From: Bugula neritina
Lineage: Eukaryota; Bryozoa; Gymnolaemata; Cheilostomatida; Bugulidae
Reading direction: 5' to 3'
DNA length: 64,000 bases
Assembly: GCA_964035545.1 (NCBI GenBank)
Contig: OZ037765.1
Span: forward strand, 33,985,004 to 34,049,003
The stretch's first letter is position 1. Every line of letters begins with the position of its first letter. Below the pieces are notes generated by a model. It was not told the origin of the DNA and made no database searches. It saw nothing but the letters and a program-made list of their open reading frames with translations. Below, one piece after another: positions 1 through 12,296 of this stretch. Both the position numbers and the translations under genes were made by a program.

Positions 1-192
1 GGATGGAGTTGAGGGCGGAGTTGAAGATGGAGTTGAGGGCGGAGTTGAAGATGGAGTTGAGGGTGGAGTTGAAGATGGAGTTGAGGAAGAAGTCACAGCC
101 TGAGCTGGAGGCGGAGTCACAGACTGAGCTGGAGGCGGAGTCACAGACTGATTTGGAGGCGGAGTCACAGACTGAGCCTCTGAATCACTCAT
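1..192 (-). CDS. 5' exon (partial) of a tandem paralogue of the ROCO-caspase gene
   Basis: On the minus strand an ATG at 192-190 opens a frame starting MSDSEAQSVTPPP and running in Thr-Pro-Pro-Pro-rich repeats off the left edge, 64 residues visible. The same N-terminus, and more than 400 bp of upstream DNA, recur at 28066 as exon 1 of the ROCO-caspase gene. This is therefore most likely the first exon of a second gene of the same family, same strand, whose body lies left of the window. The tandem 24-bp units keep frame. Domain content beyond this exon cannot be seen. Confidence 0.6.
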   Translation of the reverse strand, partial: MSDSEAQSVTPPPNQSVTPPPAQSVTPPPAQAVTSSSTPSSTPPSTPSSTPPSTPSSTPPSTPS

Positions 193-2602
193 TTTGTAGT
201 CAATACTTGCAGCTGTAGATAGTAGTATTTCTTCCTATCTGTAGCAGCCATAGAAACCTGTAAAATATTTTAACAGAATATATGATAAAAGCTTGCCATC
301 ATCACTCTGTTCAGATGTATATATACTAAAATATTCAAACACATCAGCACTCTATGCTGTACCTAAATTATATACACTAGAGTTATTTACTTGTAGGTAA
401 TGCATACAGTATACTCTAGTCACCTCTGAGGTACTTTCTTTAGTACTTCCTGTTTCATCTAGTATATCTTAGCATTACTTCACAAAGCAGAGTCATTGAA
501 TCAGATTGATTATTTTCTGACTTCAGTACTTTAACATCTCATGACATATCATTTGGTTTTCCTAAACTTGATACAGCTTCTTAAAGGTTACTCAACTGTG
601 TGAGGGGCTATACCCCCCCCCCCCCCCCCCAATAGTATAGGATACATAAACCCTCAACTATTAACTAGGTCAAAGCATTGTGCTGGCTATAATAGTTAGC
701 TGTTTGTTAGCTAGTATACTGAGGAGTGCATGTAGCCCACACTTTGCTGATACTAGAGTACTATAATCCATAACTTACTTGTTGCCTGGCTACTGGGTGA
801 TTTATTACTTGAAATAAACTTGAAAACACATACCAATGCTTACTCTATAAGGTGACCAATGTGAACACTGGCTACTAACTAACTACCAATATGAAGTGAT
901 TATATGGAACTGTGCACACCATTTCATACAAGGACACATCTATATATAACTCTGCCTTCTGATTGGATAATAAGCAAGGCCATGCCCATAACAACCAGCA
1001 ATCATTGTATCTGTATATAGTAGAGAAATTGAGATAGCCTAAGGCCTAATCTCTTTAATTTACTTTTTAAGTTTTGGTTAGGGAGAGGATTAAAATTCTC
1101 TCAAGAATAAAACTTCGTTTGCTACATTTATAATCTAGAACACAGGCTTTTCTCAATTTCTCTATTACTAGACCTAACTCAATGCTGTACTAAATAAAAT
1201 AGCTGACTGCTAAACCCACACAGTGATGGGTTTAACAAAGTGAGAAATGGCTATTGTCAAAATCATACGAAGGCTATACATATACTACAATACAACATCT
1301 ACGACACTCACAAGAAATAAGAAAGAGTCCAAACAAACAGGAGCACACACTGTTTACCATATTTTATGATTCTGCAACAAATGGAAAAATTCTGAAATTT
1401 CATTAGCCTACACTATATTAAAATATTATGTTTTTGGTGAAATGGCGTTCCCAAAAGGGCATTTTGTGTAGGTATAAATAAGTCAATTGAAATTTGGTTA
1501 ATGCTTCTAAATTGAGCAACTGAGCAGATGCTGAAGTCAACATAACTTAGTCTCAGTTACTGCAGGTAATGAAATAATATAATAATAGTTATACATGTAT
1601 TATATAATGTTACAAGACTAGAGATATAATTTATACATACCTGTTAATATACATGATGCAGAGTCTGTCACACTGTCTACTCTGTACCTTACAGTAGTTA
1701 TATTTGAAATACACTGCTGTGTATATATGTTACTGAAATGCCTTAGTAGTGGTGCTCAGCACTATCTAGTGCCTGGGTTGACATCTGCCAGTATAATGTA
1801 ACTAGTAACTGTAGTAGTTGCTATTCATTACTTATTTAGTGTCGTAACCTTCTACATTCCTGGTAGCTATCATGCTGTGTTGGCACATCCTGACTTCCTT
1901 ATGCATATATCAGCCTCGTCTGTTTAGTGATTCTACAGAGTTCAAAGTTCAGTTGGCACTCAGTGCATCAACTTGACTTTGACTCCAATTGACAACATTT
2001 GATGACTCTATTTTGACAGGAAACCTATGCAGCCCACACAGTCAGTTAGAATAAATTTATTAAACTGAAAGAAAAGTGAAAATTCAATCAGCTATGCAGT
2101 GCTGAATTGAAGGCCATTTAATTTTATGACTTTTACTGGCCTAAAACCTGATTTTATTAACTGCTAGACTTATTTCATGTTATGGCTGTTTGTGTGCCTA
2201 CAGTAAGTACAGTCTATCTGTGTGTCTAAAGTAAATATAGTCTGTCTGTGTGTCTACAGTAAGTAGTCGGTCTGTGTGTCTACCACCAACTACAAAGAAT
2301 AGACCAGGAACTTGACCCTAGACTCTCCTATCTCCTCTTCATCAGCTGATTTTGCGTCTACAAGTTTGACAATGGCAAACTATACCTTTACTAATCTCTA
2401 CAGGTACCAGGTGACAGGTAGTAGGTAACAGGTAGTAGGAAACAGGTAGTAGGTAACAGGTAGCAGGTAACATGTACTATAGGATAGGTAAGTGTTATAA
2501 TATTCTGTGCTTACATTGTTTACTAATAATGAAGTAACAATAACTATGGATCTACAAGAAACTACAGGACTCCAGATATTGAGTTAAAACATAAATAAGT
2601 TA
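193..2602. other. Non-coding upstream region of the left paralogue
   Basis: No supported gene. Bases 193 to about 600 are a diverged copy of 28067-28680, the shared upstream region of the two paralogues. It also holds a C-homopolymer near 614-630, a MITE candidate at 1021-1164, a short 28-bp repeat near 2205-2285 and GGTAACAGGTAGTA-type repeats near 2401-2470. Confidence 0.6.
1021..1164. mobile_element. Short MITE-like inverted-repeat element
   Basis: The ends TAGAGAAATTGAGA (1021-1034) and TCTCAATTTCTCTA (1151-1164) are exact reverse complements around 116 bp of AT-rich sequence with no ORF. The size and termini suit a MITE. I could not define a convincing target-site duplication. Confidence 0.35.
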
Positions 2603-3782
2603 TAGTGGGGGTGCCAACATGCAAAAATGGGCGGGTGGAGCGCATCAATACTAACCTTTGTTGCTATATATCACTGCAAAGCTAACATTCTACTGATCTC
2701 AGATCTGCGAGTACCTTTTTTGTATCTGGGGGGGTTCTCTCGTGAGAGGGGTGGATATACAGGGGTTCAGCATTTTTCAAGGGGGGACTATGGAACTCTA
2801 AATATTTAATTTTCTGAGTAGTTTAAGTTTGACATTAAAAATATTTTCAAGGAATGTTGTACACATATGAAACTTTCTCTAACAAAAGTTTTGACCAAAA
2901 ATAAAAAAGTGGGCGGAGCCTATAATATGACAAACTACTTTTTTGCATATACCGGATATTCTCTAAACTGCTACTTTTCTGTTCTAGCATTTAGAATGTT
3001 GATTTTTGGTATGAAAACACTCTATTGTGTTCTAATAATGCTCCCCAGTTTTCATTACATTCTGAACTATATAACTTCTTTCCCAACCATAACAAATAAA
3101 AAACATAAAACGGGAGTTATCTCCTCCGTTATAAATTATTGCATTTCTACCCAATAATATTGCTCTTTGCTGATAGGAACAACATCAGCATGATAAAAAT
3201 GTATTCTTAGTGTATTTATATTAGCTTATTGACTTATTTTGAATAACTGATTACAATCAATACTATTAATATTCAATATTTACTGTATAAATTGAGTGTC
3301 AGCAATAATTAACAGACCACTAATATTCCATTTTTTATCCATAAGTATAGTAACATAAAATATGGTTCATAAAAAAGTAATATTATGATTTCAGCATCAC
3401 AAGCAATTACTATGCTCTTTTATATCAGATATTGGTAGACATTTTAATTTTATTTATTTATAAATAAGATGGTATTTAAATTTTAATTTACAATAGATCA
3501 AGCTTTATTACAAAGTTTTGTTATCTCTAGCGTTTATATACCAAATTAAATATATTATAATTCTTCATCAGAACTGTGTTTGTTGCCATCATCATCATAA
3601 TCAGGCTCTTTGTTTGAAAAAGAAGACTGGCCACTTTTGTTGTTGCAATCGAAACATTCACATAAACCACAGCATTTCATCATCAGGCGCTTGCATTTGC
3701 ATGCTTTACTCTTGCAGCTTGCTTTTTTGTATTTACATGCTGTTAAAATCACATCTGCATTGCTCTCAAAATCATATTTTAT
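2603..3782 (+). repeat. Left 1,180-bp terminal inverted repeat
   Basis: Reverse complement of 6582-7761; one substitution (near 2641) was noticed by eye. The inner edge lies in the coding sequence of the element's protein, so the C-terminal Cys-rich segment (minus strand, down to the stop at 3555) is inside the repeat. A 96-residue ORF reading inwards (2867-3157) recurs in the other repeat but resembles no protein I know. Confidence 0.9.
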
Positions 3783-6550
3783 TGGAGTCAAGCTAGTGTC
3801 CCAACCATGGTCAAAAATTGGCTGATGAAGTAAAATAGGTGTTAAAGCAAGTTGCCAAAGTGTAACTTGATAGTTGGCTCGTTTCACGTGATATTCTAAG
3901 GAATTCCTGCTAGGTGGTAGCTGTGCTTCACTGGAGACATTTTTTAAAGCCAATATTTTATATCTTCCTTCAGTGATATCATCATAGGCACCATATAGGT
4001 TGGAGACAAATCGTTCACACTCTAAGTATGTTTCATCTGATAATGGGGACCAATCATCAGAACCTAAAGACAGATTATAGCGTCCCTTTTCAAGTACCTC
4101 CAAAGCACGCTTTTTAGATATTCGGAAGATAGAACTTACTGAATCCCAACCTGTAAGTGCATGGAGTGATAACAGATTCTTGAGAACTTTTTGTGGAATT
4201 TTTTTGGCTAATTCAGAAAGAGATATATATCTTCTGTGACTCCATATTCCAACAAAGATTACTACATCTTTATTAGCCTGCTCAGTTAAAACATTACTAA
4301 AATGATGTTAGGCGCAATAATAGCAACATCGGTATCTACTGATCTTATTACTACCAAATCGTAATCACTCAGTGCATTAGCTGCGTGAAGGATTGGTCTG
4401 CTTCATCATGATTGGATTTCAATTTGTTACAATTGTAACGATAATGGTTTTGCAGAACACAGACTTCTTTGGCACTACACACTAAAAATGTACCAGCTGG
4501 AATTTTCTCAATATGTCTACTCTACACCTTCACTATGTAATCTACCAACTCATTTTTGTTGTGAATATTGCTCAGAAAAGCACTCCAGTTTTTAGGAACA
4601 GGCACGTTGTCATGAATAATGGAAATAGAGCACATCTGTTGGGCACCCCGTCTAATACGCTCTTGTGTTTTAATTGATGTTTCAGAATACACGTCAAACA
4701 CTACATCAACCCTTGTATATCCTTTGCCACATTCAAGAAATACTTCCAACATCTTCAGAGCGTAGTTATAAAAAGTGCCTGATGTTTTTGTCGAGTGAAG
4801 TATGCACATACTGTCAATAATGATCGATTTGTTGGTGGACAGTTGACTATCATCATTGGAGACCCTGTTTCCAAGATATTTCTGTTCCAAAATATGCATT
4901 AGTTGCGATATGCATATTTTTCTCATCTGTCCGTTTTCAGTAAGTAGAGCAAGAGGAATGAGACCAATTTCTTTCTCTAGAACTGTATGCAAATCTACTT
5001 CTCGGCTTTTGGCGCTTATGAGAAGTTTAGCAAATGATATTTTAGGAACATTTGGTTTAATGGCCGGTTGAAGTGGTTTAGCCACAAAGTCAAAGGAAGG
5101 AATTTTAAGCCAGTGAATAGCAGTGTAAAATGGTTTTATTGCATTCAAAAGTCTATCTTGAAAAAACTTTTGAGCCGTGTCTGCTCCCTGAGCCGTAGCG
5201 GTCACTATTGACAAGGAGGTCTCAGCATCGGGACTTACTCCAGTAGCAATATTAATAAGTTCAGTTGAATTATTGCTAAACAACTTAACATCAAACTGAT
5301 GTAATGTAAAAAAAATTGCTTGTATATCAATCTCATCCTTCATAGTTGTAATGATTGTCTTCCTTGTGTAGTGTTGATGACTGTGAGGTTATTTGGCAAA
5401 AATCCTTTTGCAAAGAGAGCAGTTGGGCTCTGATATGACTAGTTAAGAACCATTTTGTCCGAGCTTCTTCGTGGTTGCTAATGCCAATAATACCTCCAGA
5501 TGTTTTACTGTCTCGGTTCAAAGTTTGCTGCAAGACCTGATCTGGAGCCATATCTGCAAATTTTTTTCCTGTCCTTTTTTTTACGGTAAATGAACCCTTT
5601 GCAAACATTCCATAAACTTCCGGAGCAGATTCAGGCAAATTTAGCATATCAATAAGGTATATAGGCAGCCACCTTGAGTAGTTTGTGCCATCATACGCAA
5701 AAAATACTGGTAGCATTGCCTGCATACTGTCCAAATATAATTGCCAGTTGCCACTATGCTCAGCTCGAATAAATCCCAACATGGCTTCTACTGCATGAAG
5801 GTAAGAATTCCAGAACATTGAAAGGTTAGATTTTAATTTAGTATCAGAATCAAACTTTTTTATAGCAGTAGCAACTTTATCTGCGACAGTGGTCCGTTCA
5901 CGTAAGTTATCACCAATAGAAATATTATGATAATCTAATGGGTCAAACTGCTCATTTTCTTGAAGCCATTCCGAAAGAGATTTTAGTTTCTGCCTTGATA
6001 TTGCCTCATACAAAATCTTGTGTGCCCGTACACCTCTGTTATTATGCTTACCACATAGCACCTGTTTCACTGTAACTTCAGAATATATATCCCTGTGCAC
6101 AAAAACTTGGGCGAAGCCGCTTGGTTTTACCATTTTGTCAAGTGCTGCCATGTAATTCATCAAGATATGAAAACCGCCCATTCGAATTATTGCGTTTGAA
6201 AATTCAGTTGGTTTGTTCCATTGAATCTCTTTGGCAATCTTGTAGATAGCTTGGTCAAATGTAATTATTGAATGTTTCTGATTTAAAACTTCCATAGTTT
6301 TCTTTAGCTGCAGAAGAATAGTATAAATTGTTGATGGACCTGTTGATGGTGCATTAATAATTGGGCAATACCCAATGACTGATCTTTTATTATCTTCTGT
6401 GGCAACCAAATTTCTTACATTAAAGCTACTCCAGCTGGGGCAGTTATGTGTAGAAGGATTTATATCCAATTGAAATAGTTTGATTGGGGCAAGTCTTGCC
6501 AATAGCCATGCTGTATTTAGATTACATGAATCCTCAAGTGACTTTTTCAT
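3555..6550 (-). pseudogene. Decayed transposon nuclease-like protein with CXC tail
   Basis: A likely start is the Met at 6550; the longer upstream frame only reads through the TIR. Segment A (6550-5333) has the family signature IRMGGFHILMNYM, then NRGVRAHKILYEA, FIRAEHSGNW, MLPVFFAYDGTNYSRWLPIY and SGGIIGISNHEEARTKW. Segment B (5343-4522) has LINIATGV, IIIDSM and VVFDVYSETSIK. The next 400 bp carry DTDVAII and LTGWDSVSS in other frames. Segment C (to 3555) has SLEYHVKRANYQ, a GW motif and the Cys cluster CKSKACKCKR..CCGLCECFDC. Frames break near 5340, 4510, 4400 and 4300, so no intact protein is made. The order matches one protein of about 1,000 aa in the family. A nuclease role is inferred from the Asp motifs only. 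Confidence 0.7.
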
Positions 6551-6581
6551 ATTCAGTAATGTCTTTTGACTACGTTTTGTG

Positions 6582-7761
6582 ATAAAATATGATTTTGAGA
6601 GCAATGCAGATGTGATTTTAACAGCATGTAAATACAAAAAAGCAAGCTGCAAGAGTAAAGCATGCAAATGCAAGCGCCTGATGATGAAATGCTGTGGTTT
6701 ATGTGAATGTTTCGATTGCAACAACAAAAGTGGCCAGTCTTCTTTTTCAAACAAAGAGCCTGATTATGATGATGATGGCAACAAACACAGTTCTGATGAA
6801 GAATTATAATATATTTAATTTGGTATATAAACGCTAGAGATAACAAAACTTTGTAATAAAGCTTGATCTATTGTAAATTAAAATTTAAATACCATCTTAT
6901 TTATAAATAAATAAAATTAAAATGTCTACCAATATCTGATATAAAAGAGCATAGTAATTGCTTGTGATGCTGAAATCATAATATTACTTTTTTATGAACC
7001 ATATTTTATGTTACTATACTTATGGATAAAAAATGGAATATTAGTGGTCTGTTAATTATTGCTGACACTCAATTTATACAGTAAATATTGAATATTAATA
7101 GTATTGATTGTAATCAGTTATTCAAAATAAGTCAATAAGCTAATATAAATACACTAAGAATACATTTTTATCATGCTGATGTTGTTCCTATCAGCAAAGA
7201 GCAATATTATTGGGTAGAAATGCAATAATTTATAACGGAGGAGATAACTCCCGTTTTATGTTTTTTATTTGTTATGGTTGGGAAAGAAGTTATATAGTTC
7301 AGAATGTAATGAAAACTGGGGAGCATTATTAGAACACAATAGAGTGTTTTCATACCAAAAATCAACATTCTAAATGCTAGAACAGAAAAGTAGCAGTTTA
7401 GAGAATATCCGGTATATGCAAAAAAGTAGTTTGTCATATTATAGGCTCCGCCCACTTTTTTATTTTTGGTCAAAACTTTTGTTAGAGAAAGTTTCATATG
7501 TGTACAACATTCCTTGAAAATATTTTTAATGTCAAACTTAAACTACTCAGAAAATTAAATATTTAGAGTTCCATAGTCCCCCCTTGAAAAATGCTGAACC
7601 CCTGTATATCCACCCCTCTCACGAGAGAACCCCCCCAGATACAAAAAAGGTACTCGCAGATCTGAGATCAGTAGAATGTTAGCTTTGCAGTGATATATAG
7701 CAACAAAGGTTAGTATTGATGTGCTCCACCCGCCCATTTTTGCATGTTGGCACCCCCACTA
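6582..7761 (-). repeat. Right 1,180-bp terminal inverted repeat
   Basis: Mirror of 2603-3782. It carries a second copy of the Cys-rich C-terminus on the plus strand (about 6582-6809), here without the rest of the protein. The sequence outward of 6809 is AT-rich and would contain the promoter for the leftward gene. Confidence 0.9.
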
Positions 7762-8929
7762 TTAGTTAAAGCTACTGATAATAATTACTTTGAACTCCCC
7801 TATACTGAAGTCATATTCTACACTATCATGTCAGCTAATTCTTCCTAAAAGATGACTGTTGCAAGAGCTTTTTGATTGTTTGAAAGCTTTTACAACAGCT
7901 TTTTACTTGTAGTTTTTGTTTATTGAGTCAATACAGCTCCATTTCCCTCTTGTTAAAGATGCAGTCAACTTAAACTTTATTGCCCAAATAGTTGTTACAG
8001 TTTTGTGAAAAAAATAAACTGTTGGCATTGGGCAAAAGATTGAGCTGTGTGGCCTTCTTCTGTGCATCGAGCACACAGCATCAGGGCTATCACAACACAT
8101 GTAGGCATCCGTGCCATACAGCATCAGTGCTTACACAATGGCTGCAACATCGTTCATTGAATATACAACTTGAGTTGCGTTTGTACCTTCACGATTTTTA
8201 GTCAGAAATTAAGGAGGAACCTGGACAAGTGTTGTTAACTGAAACTCGCTACTTTTTTCAGCAGAGGTAAAATAAACGAAATTTAAGAAAGGCTCATGGA
8301 AATATATTAAAGTATATTATTATTGTACATCATGATTACCTTATGCCATGTTGCAGTGATCGATCTGATGGATATCATTAATATCAAATTAAACTTTCCA
8401 GCTCATATATCAAATTTAAAGCTAAAATTAATTATTCAACTATTCATTTGGAATATATAGTAAATAAATGTTGTATATGCATATAAGGCATGTGATAGAT
8501 GAAGAATATAATATTGTAATGCTTCAGTAACCCTCAAAGCTATAAACACTGCACTATATAATAGATCATATACACCTAACAGTTGTGACTCAACTGCTTT
8601 AAGACAAAAATTTCAATCTAGATTAAAGCCAATTTTCATACAACTTTTACCTAAAAAATGACCAACAAACAAGTTGGCTGACTTAATTTTCTGAAACAAA
8701 CAAGCTTTTGAGTTTTGGGCGCATGTAGATATAAAATGTGATTTATTTATTTATTTGACAGTTTGAGGTTGATCGAGGGCAAAATTATCTTATACTGTGT
8801 GTTATATAATTTACTGTATTATATAATATACTGTGTGTTATATTCAGTATACTGCGTGTAGGTATAAGGTTATAGGTTATAGGTTATAGTAGGTTATATT
8901 ATGAGTCATGGTTGCTTGCCAACACATTT
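7762..8929. other. AT-rich non-coding stretch
   Basis: No gene seen. Short ORFs on both strands at 7903-8201 have no recognisable features. A small cluster of TATACTGTGTGTTATA and GGTTATAGGTTATA repeats lies at 8795-8900. Confidence 0.5.
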
Positions 8930-9483
8930 TCTGCCTAGTACCTGCCTACTACCTGCCTAGTACCTGCCTACTACCTGCCTAGTTCCTGCCTATAGTACCT
9001 GCCTAGTACCTGCCTAGTACCTGCCTGGTACCTGCCTGGTACCTGCCTGGTATCTGTCTAGTTCCTGCCTAGTTCCTGTCTAGTACCTGTCTATAGTACC
9101 TGCCTACTACCTGCCTATAGTACCTGCCTACTACCTGCCTAGTACCTGCCTAGTACCTGCCTAGTACCTGCCTAGCACCTGCCTGGTACCTGCCTGGTAT
9201 CTGTCTAGTTCCTGCCTAGTTCCTGTCTAGTACCTGTCTATAGTACCTGCCTACTACCTGCCTATAGTACCTGCCTACTACCTGCCTAGTACCTGCCTAG
9301 TACCTGCCTAGTACCTGCCTAGTACCTGCCTAGTACCTGCCTAGTACCTGCCTAGTTCCTGCCTAGTACCTGCCTAGTACCTGCCTAGTACCTGCCTAGT
9401 TCCTGCCTAGTTCCTGCCTAGTTCCTGCCTGGTACCTGCCTAGTACCTGCCTAGTACCTGCCTAGTTCCTGCCTAGTTCCTAG
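8930..9483. repeat. 11-bp minisatellite, CCTGCCTAGTA unit
   Basis: About 50 tandem copies of CCTGCCTAGTA with variants (GGTA, GTTC, and a CTATAGTA spacer). A block of roughly 180 bp is itself duplicated (9010-9100 resembles 9190-9280), showing higher-order amplification. Confidence 0.9.
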
Positions 9484-9854
9484 GTTAAACCTGGACTTGT
9501 AATGAGAAATAAAGTTACTATTATCAAACCGAATTCTTATCACAACCAAACATGAACGTCCTCAATACCAAATTCAAATGGCAAACATATACATGTAATA
9601 TATTTAAAGCTATGTAATATTATTACAGATATAGTTATAACAAAAGCATTCCAACTTAAGTACTACATATACATTATATATAATAAATATATATAGAAAG
9701 AATATATGGCATATAATAAATTAAGAATATTTAACCCCATAACTATAAACACTACACTAATTGATAATATACACATAATATATATATATATATATATTAT
9801 AATAGTATGATATTTTACAAACAGAAATCTAATATACTATTTGATAATATACAC

Positions 9855-9908
<54 letters not shown>

Positions 9909-11219
9909 ATATATATATTATATTAGTATGATATTTTACAAACAGGAATCTATATATACTAATCGCAATTTATATATAAGCGGAGACTTGCTACTAAAGT
10001 ATTTTCTTAACCTAGCTTTACCCAAAATCATTCTTCCAACTATTTAAGAGTCATAAATAAGGAATAATAAACTTTTGTAAAAAAATTTAGCTTTTAAATT
10101 TGAGACATTTCAGATTAATTTTTTTATGTATTATAGTTGTACTTTTTGATGATTTGAAAATAGTTTGAATGCAAGATTCGTGAATATCACAGATTATGCC
10201 TTCCATTGTTAGTAGTTTCATGTAGTGTTTCATGTTTCATGATGAAGTGCTATACAATATCTTCCATATCATAATAATATATTATAATAATATATATGAT
10301 AAAAGTTGTGAGTATTTAAAGTATAGCAGCTTCTGTCAAAACCCAGATGACAAACTTTTTTTTTTAAATTTGGACATTTTTAAAAAAGAAAATTTGCTCA
10401 AATCTATAGATTGATGATGCAGCACTAATCAAAGTTTTATATGCTTTGGTACCCTTTCTGACAATACATTACCATTTTAAGAAAATATTGCCATGGAAAC
10501 TAATTCACTTTAGTCCATTGCATAACTTGTTAGAACAGTTCTCTTAAATGCTGAAGCCAGCTAGGCAAAGTGTAGGGAATGCTCATGAACTATGCCTGTA
10601 CCCATGTTATATTGCTATATAGTTACCAATAAACTCTATTTTATTACCAAATTATATTTGATTGCCAGTTAGTACATGTTGAGGGTTTTGTTATTCAATT
10701 TCGCTTCAACAAATCATCTTACGTCAGTTTTTACAGTAAAGAAAACCTCTTATAGCTAATAAATGTTTTATTGAATATATCATGCGTAGACTGAGGTCAG
10801 TACAAACTTGTGTTACCGGGAGACAAGTTATGCTGCCAGAAACAAAATGCTGCCTTACAAATCTCCAGTACCGTGTACTAAGTTAACCAGGACCCTGCTT
10901 ACTGACAATGTCAATGGTGAGTTCTGTTGAATAATATCCAGCTCTTTAATTGGCCCTTTATGCCCAACTTATGATTAGGAGTTGCCCTCTCCTTCAGGTA
11001 TTCCCTGTGACAATATCATATAGAAATGAATTACTAAAATTTAAATAATTGCCTGTTCTAGGAAACATTTAGTTTGATATTAATGCCACACATACTTCAA
11101 TGAATTTATTATAAAAATATATCATCATTGTGAATTTTGGCCAAAATAAATTTGAAATTGTTTTTGTCGTCACTTGTTTATTGAGCAATGCTGAGTGGCA
11201 GCTAGGGTATAATCAAATT
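9484..11219. other. AT-rich non-coding stretch with TA microsatellites
   Basis: Holds (TA)n tracts at about 9780-9800 and 9860-9905 inside a locally duplicated segment (the flanking text near 9770-9840 recurs at 9840-9960). No splice-supported exon recognised. Upstream exons of the gene at 11449 should lie here or further left. Confidence 0.5.
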
Positions 11220-11309
11220 AACCACACATGCTGCCTGTCACCTCACCACTCTGGTTAGTCGGCCAACCACACATGCTGCCTGTCACCTCACCACTCTGGT
11301 TAGTCGGCC
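11220..11309. repeat. Exact 45-bp tandem duplication
   Basis: Two adjacent identical 45-bp units (11220-11264 and 11265-11309) beginning AACCACACATGCTGCC. They lie upstream of the exon at 11449 and have no coding sense. Confidence 0.85.
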
Positions 11310-11448
11310 AATAACATTTGATAGCCCAAACTATGCTAATAGATTCGAAGGAAACAGAGCGCCAAGATGAGGCTAGTTGATAGAAGTTGCTATATTTACT
11401 ATGTGTATACTGTAATAATATAATAATACATTTATCATATACTTGCAG

Positions 11449-12296
11449 ACGAAAGAAAGCTTCAGGTCTACTTGGAACGGTTGCTAAGAGACAGGAGGAA
11501 ACAGAGTGCCAAGATGAGGCAGCAGCTGACAGCATTTGAAAATCATCAAGCTGCCAAAAAGAGGCTGTGGAGCAGAACAGACGAACTTCAGCTCAGTAGA
11601 CTCAACTTACCACAGATACAGTTGGGGAAGACGACTCTGAAGTCAGTGGCACTAGAGGAGGTAAGTAGCTGAGTTGAGTAGAAACATAGTCCAAGGTTTT
11701 ATATAAGCAAAACTAAACCTTTTGGCATACATTTAGTCTACCGCAAATATGATAAGACATCATTTGCTATATACTGTGTTGTTTGTAACAGCTTCCTGTC
11801 ACTACTTCCTGTAACTACTTCCTGTTCCTATTTCCTGTTCCTACTTCCTGTCACTACTTCCTCTCACTACTTCCTGTGAGAAATTTCTTCTCCTAACTTT
11901 GATTTACTTTCTTTATCATGCTGTAAACAATGTAGTGATTAGAAATGAAATTCTAATATTGCAAAACATTTTATGAATATATGACTACTACTGCAGTTTA
12001 CTTTTCTATTCCCTGTTCTCCAGATTTACAGAAAGCCTAAGAACCTGAAAACAGCGGAGTTCACGGTACCTCTGTTGCCAGTGATGGTAGGTGAAGACAT
12101 GCAGAAGATTGTGGAGTACAACAAGCAGATATTCATCACCAGACTTCCCACAGTAGAGAGACTGACAACCAGACAAATGAGGAGGTACAATGGGTACAAG
12201 GGTTCTCGTCTGTTAGAAGATAAGAAAGCTCTTCAAGATAAACGATTCAAAAGACTGTCAGATGCTCTGTCAGAAAGGAAAAGTGCAACAAAATAA
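11449..12296 (+). CDS. Unrecognised basic coiled-coil protein, last two exons
   Basis: Exon 11449-11660 (acceptor TTGCAG, donor GAG|GTAAGT) joins exon 12024-12296 (acceptor CTCCAG) in phase 0 and ends at TAA 12294-12296. The visible 160 or so residues are rich in Lys, Arg and Gln: LQVYLERLLRDRRKQSAKMR, then IYRKPKNLKT, VGEDMQKIVEYN, TTRQMRRYNGYKGSRL, and a basic C-terminus ending in KSATK. The pattern suggests long helices. I do not recognise the family and assign no function. The 5' exons were not found. Splice phase and codon structure make it a real gene; the identity is open. Confidence 0.6.

Larger units (their letters stand above)
2603..7761 (-). mobile_element. Long-TIR DNA transposon, probably Academ-like (5,159 bp)
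   Basis: The element is bounded by 1,180-bp inverted repeats starting TAGTGGGGGTGCCAAC. The base triplet TTA lies directly outside both ends (2600-2602 and 7762-7764), a likely 3-bp target-site duplication. The body is transcribed leftwards and encodes a decayed protein of a family that is multi-copy and usually 'uncharacterised' in marine invertebrate genomes. Motifs such as DTDVAII and LTGWDS recall the PIN/FEN/XPG-like nuclease region, and the tail is a CXC-type Cys cluster. XPG-like nuclease plus a short TSD suits the Academ superfamily, but that name is an inference. The termini and TSD are seen directly. Confidence 0.75.

Noticed and set aside
3-218. Plus-strand ORF of MELRAELK repeats
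   Set aside because: Antisense of the Thr-Pro repeat exon on the minus strand.
2867-3157. 96-codon ORF duplicated in both transposon TIRs (also 7207-7497)
   Set aside because: Identical because the TIRs are identical; no recognisable domain, composition like random AT-rich sequence. Kept only as a note.
6551-6754. N-terminal extension of the transposon protein ORF (MFEKEDWPLLLL...)
   Set aside because: It is the TIR read antisense to the Cys-rich coding segment; the family homology begins after the Met at 6550.
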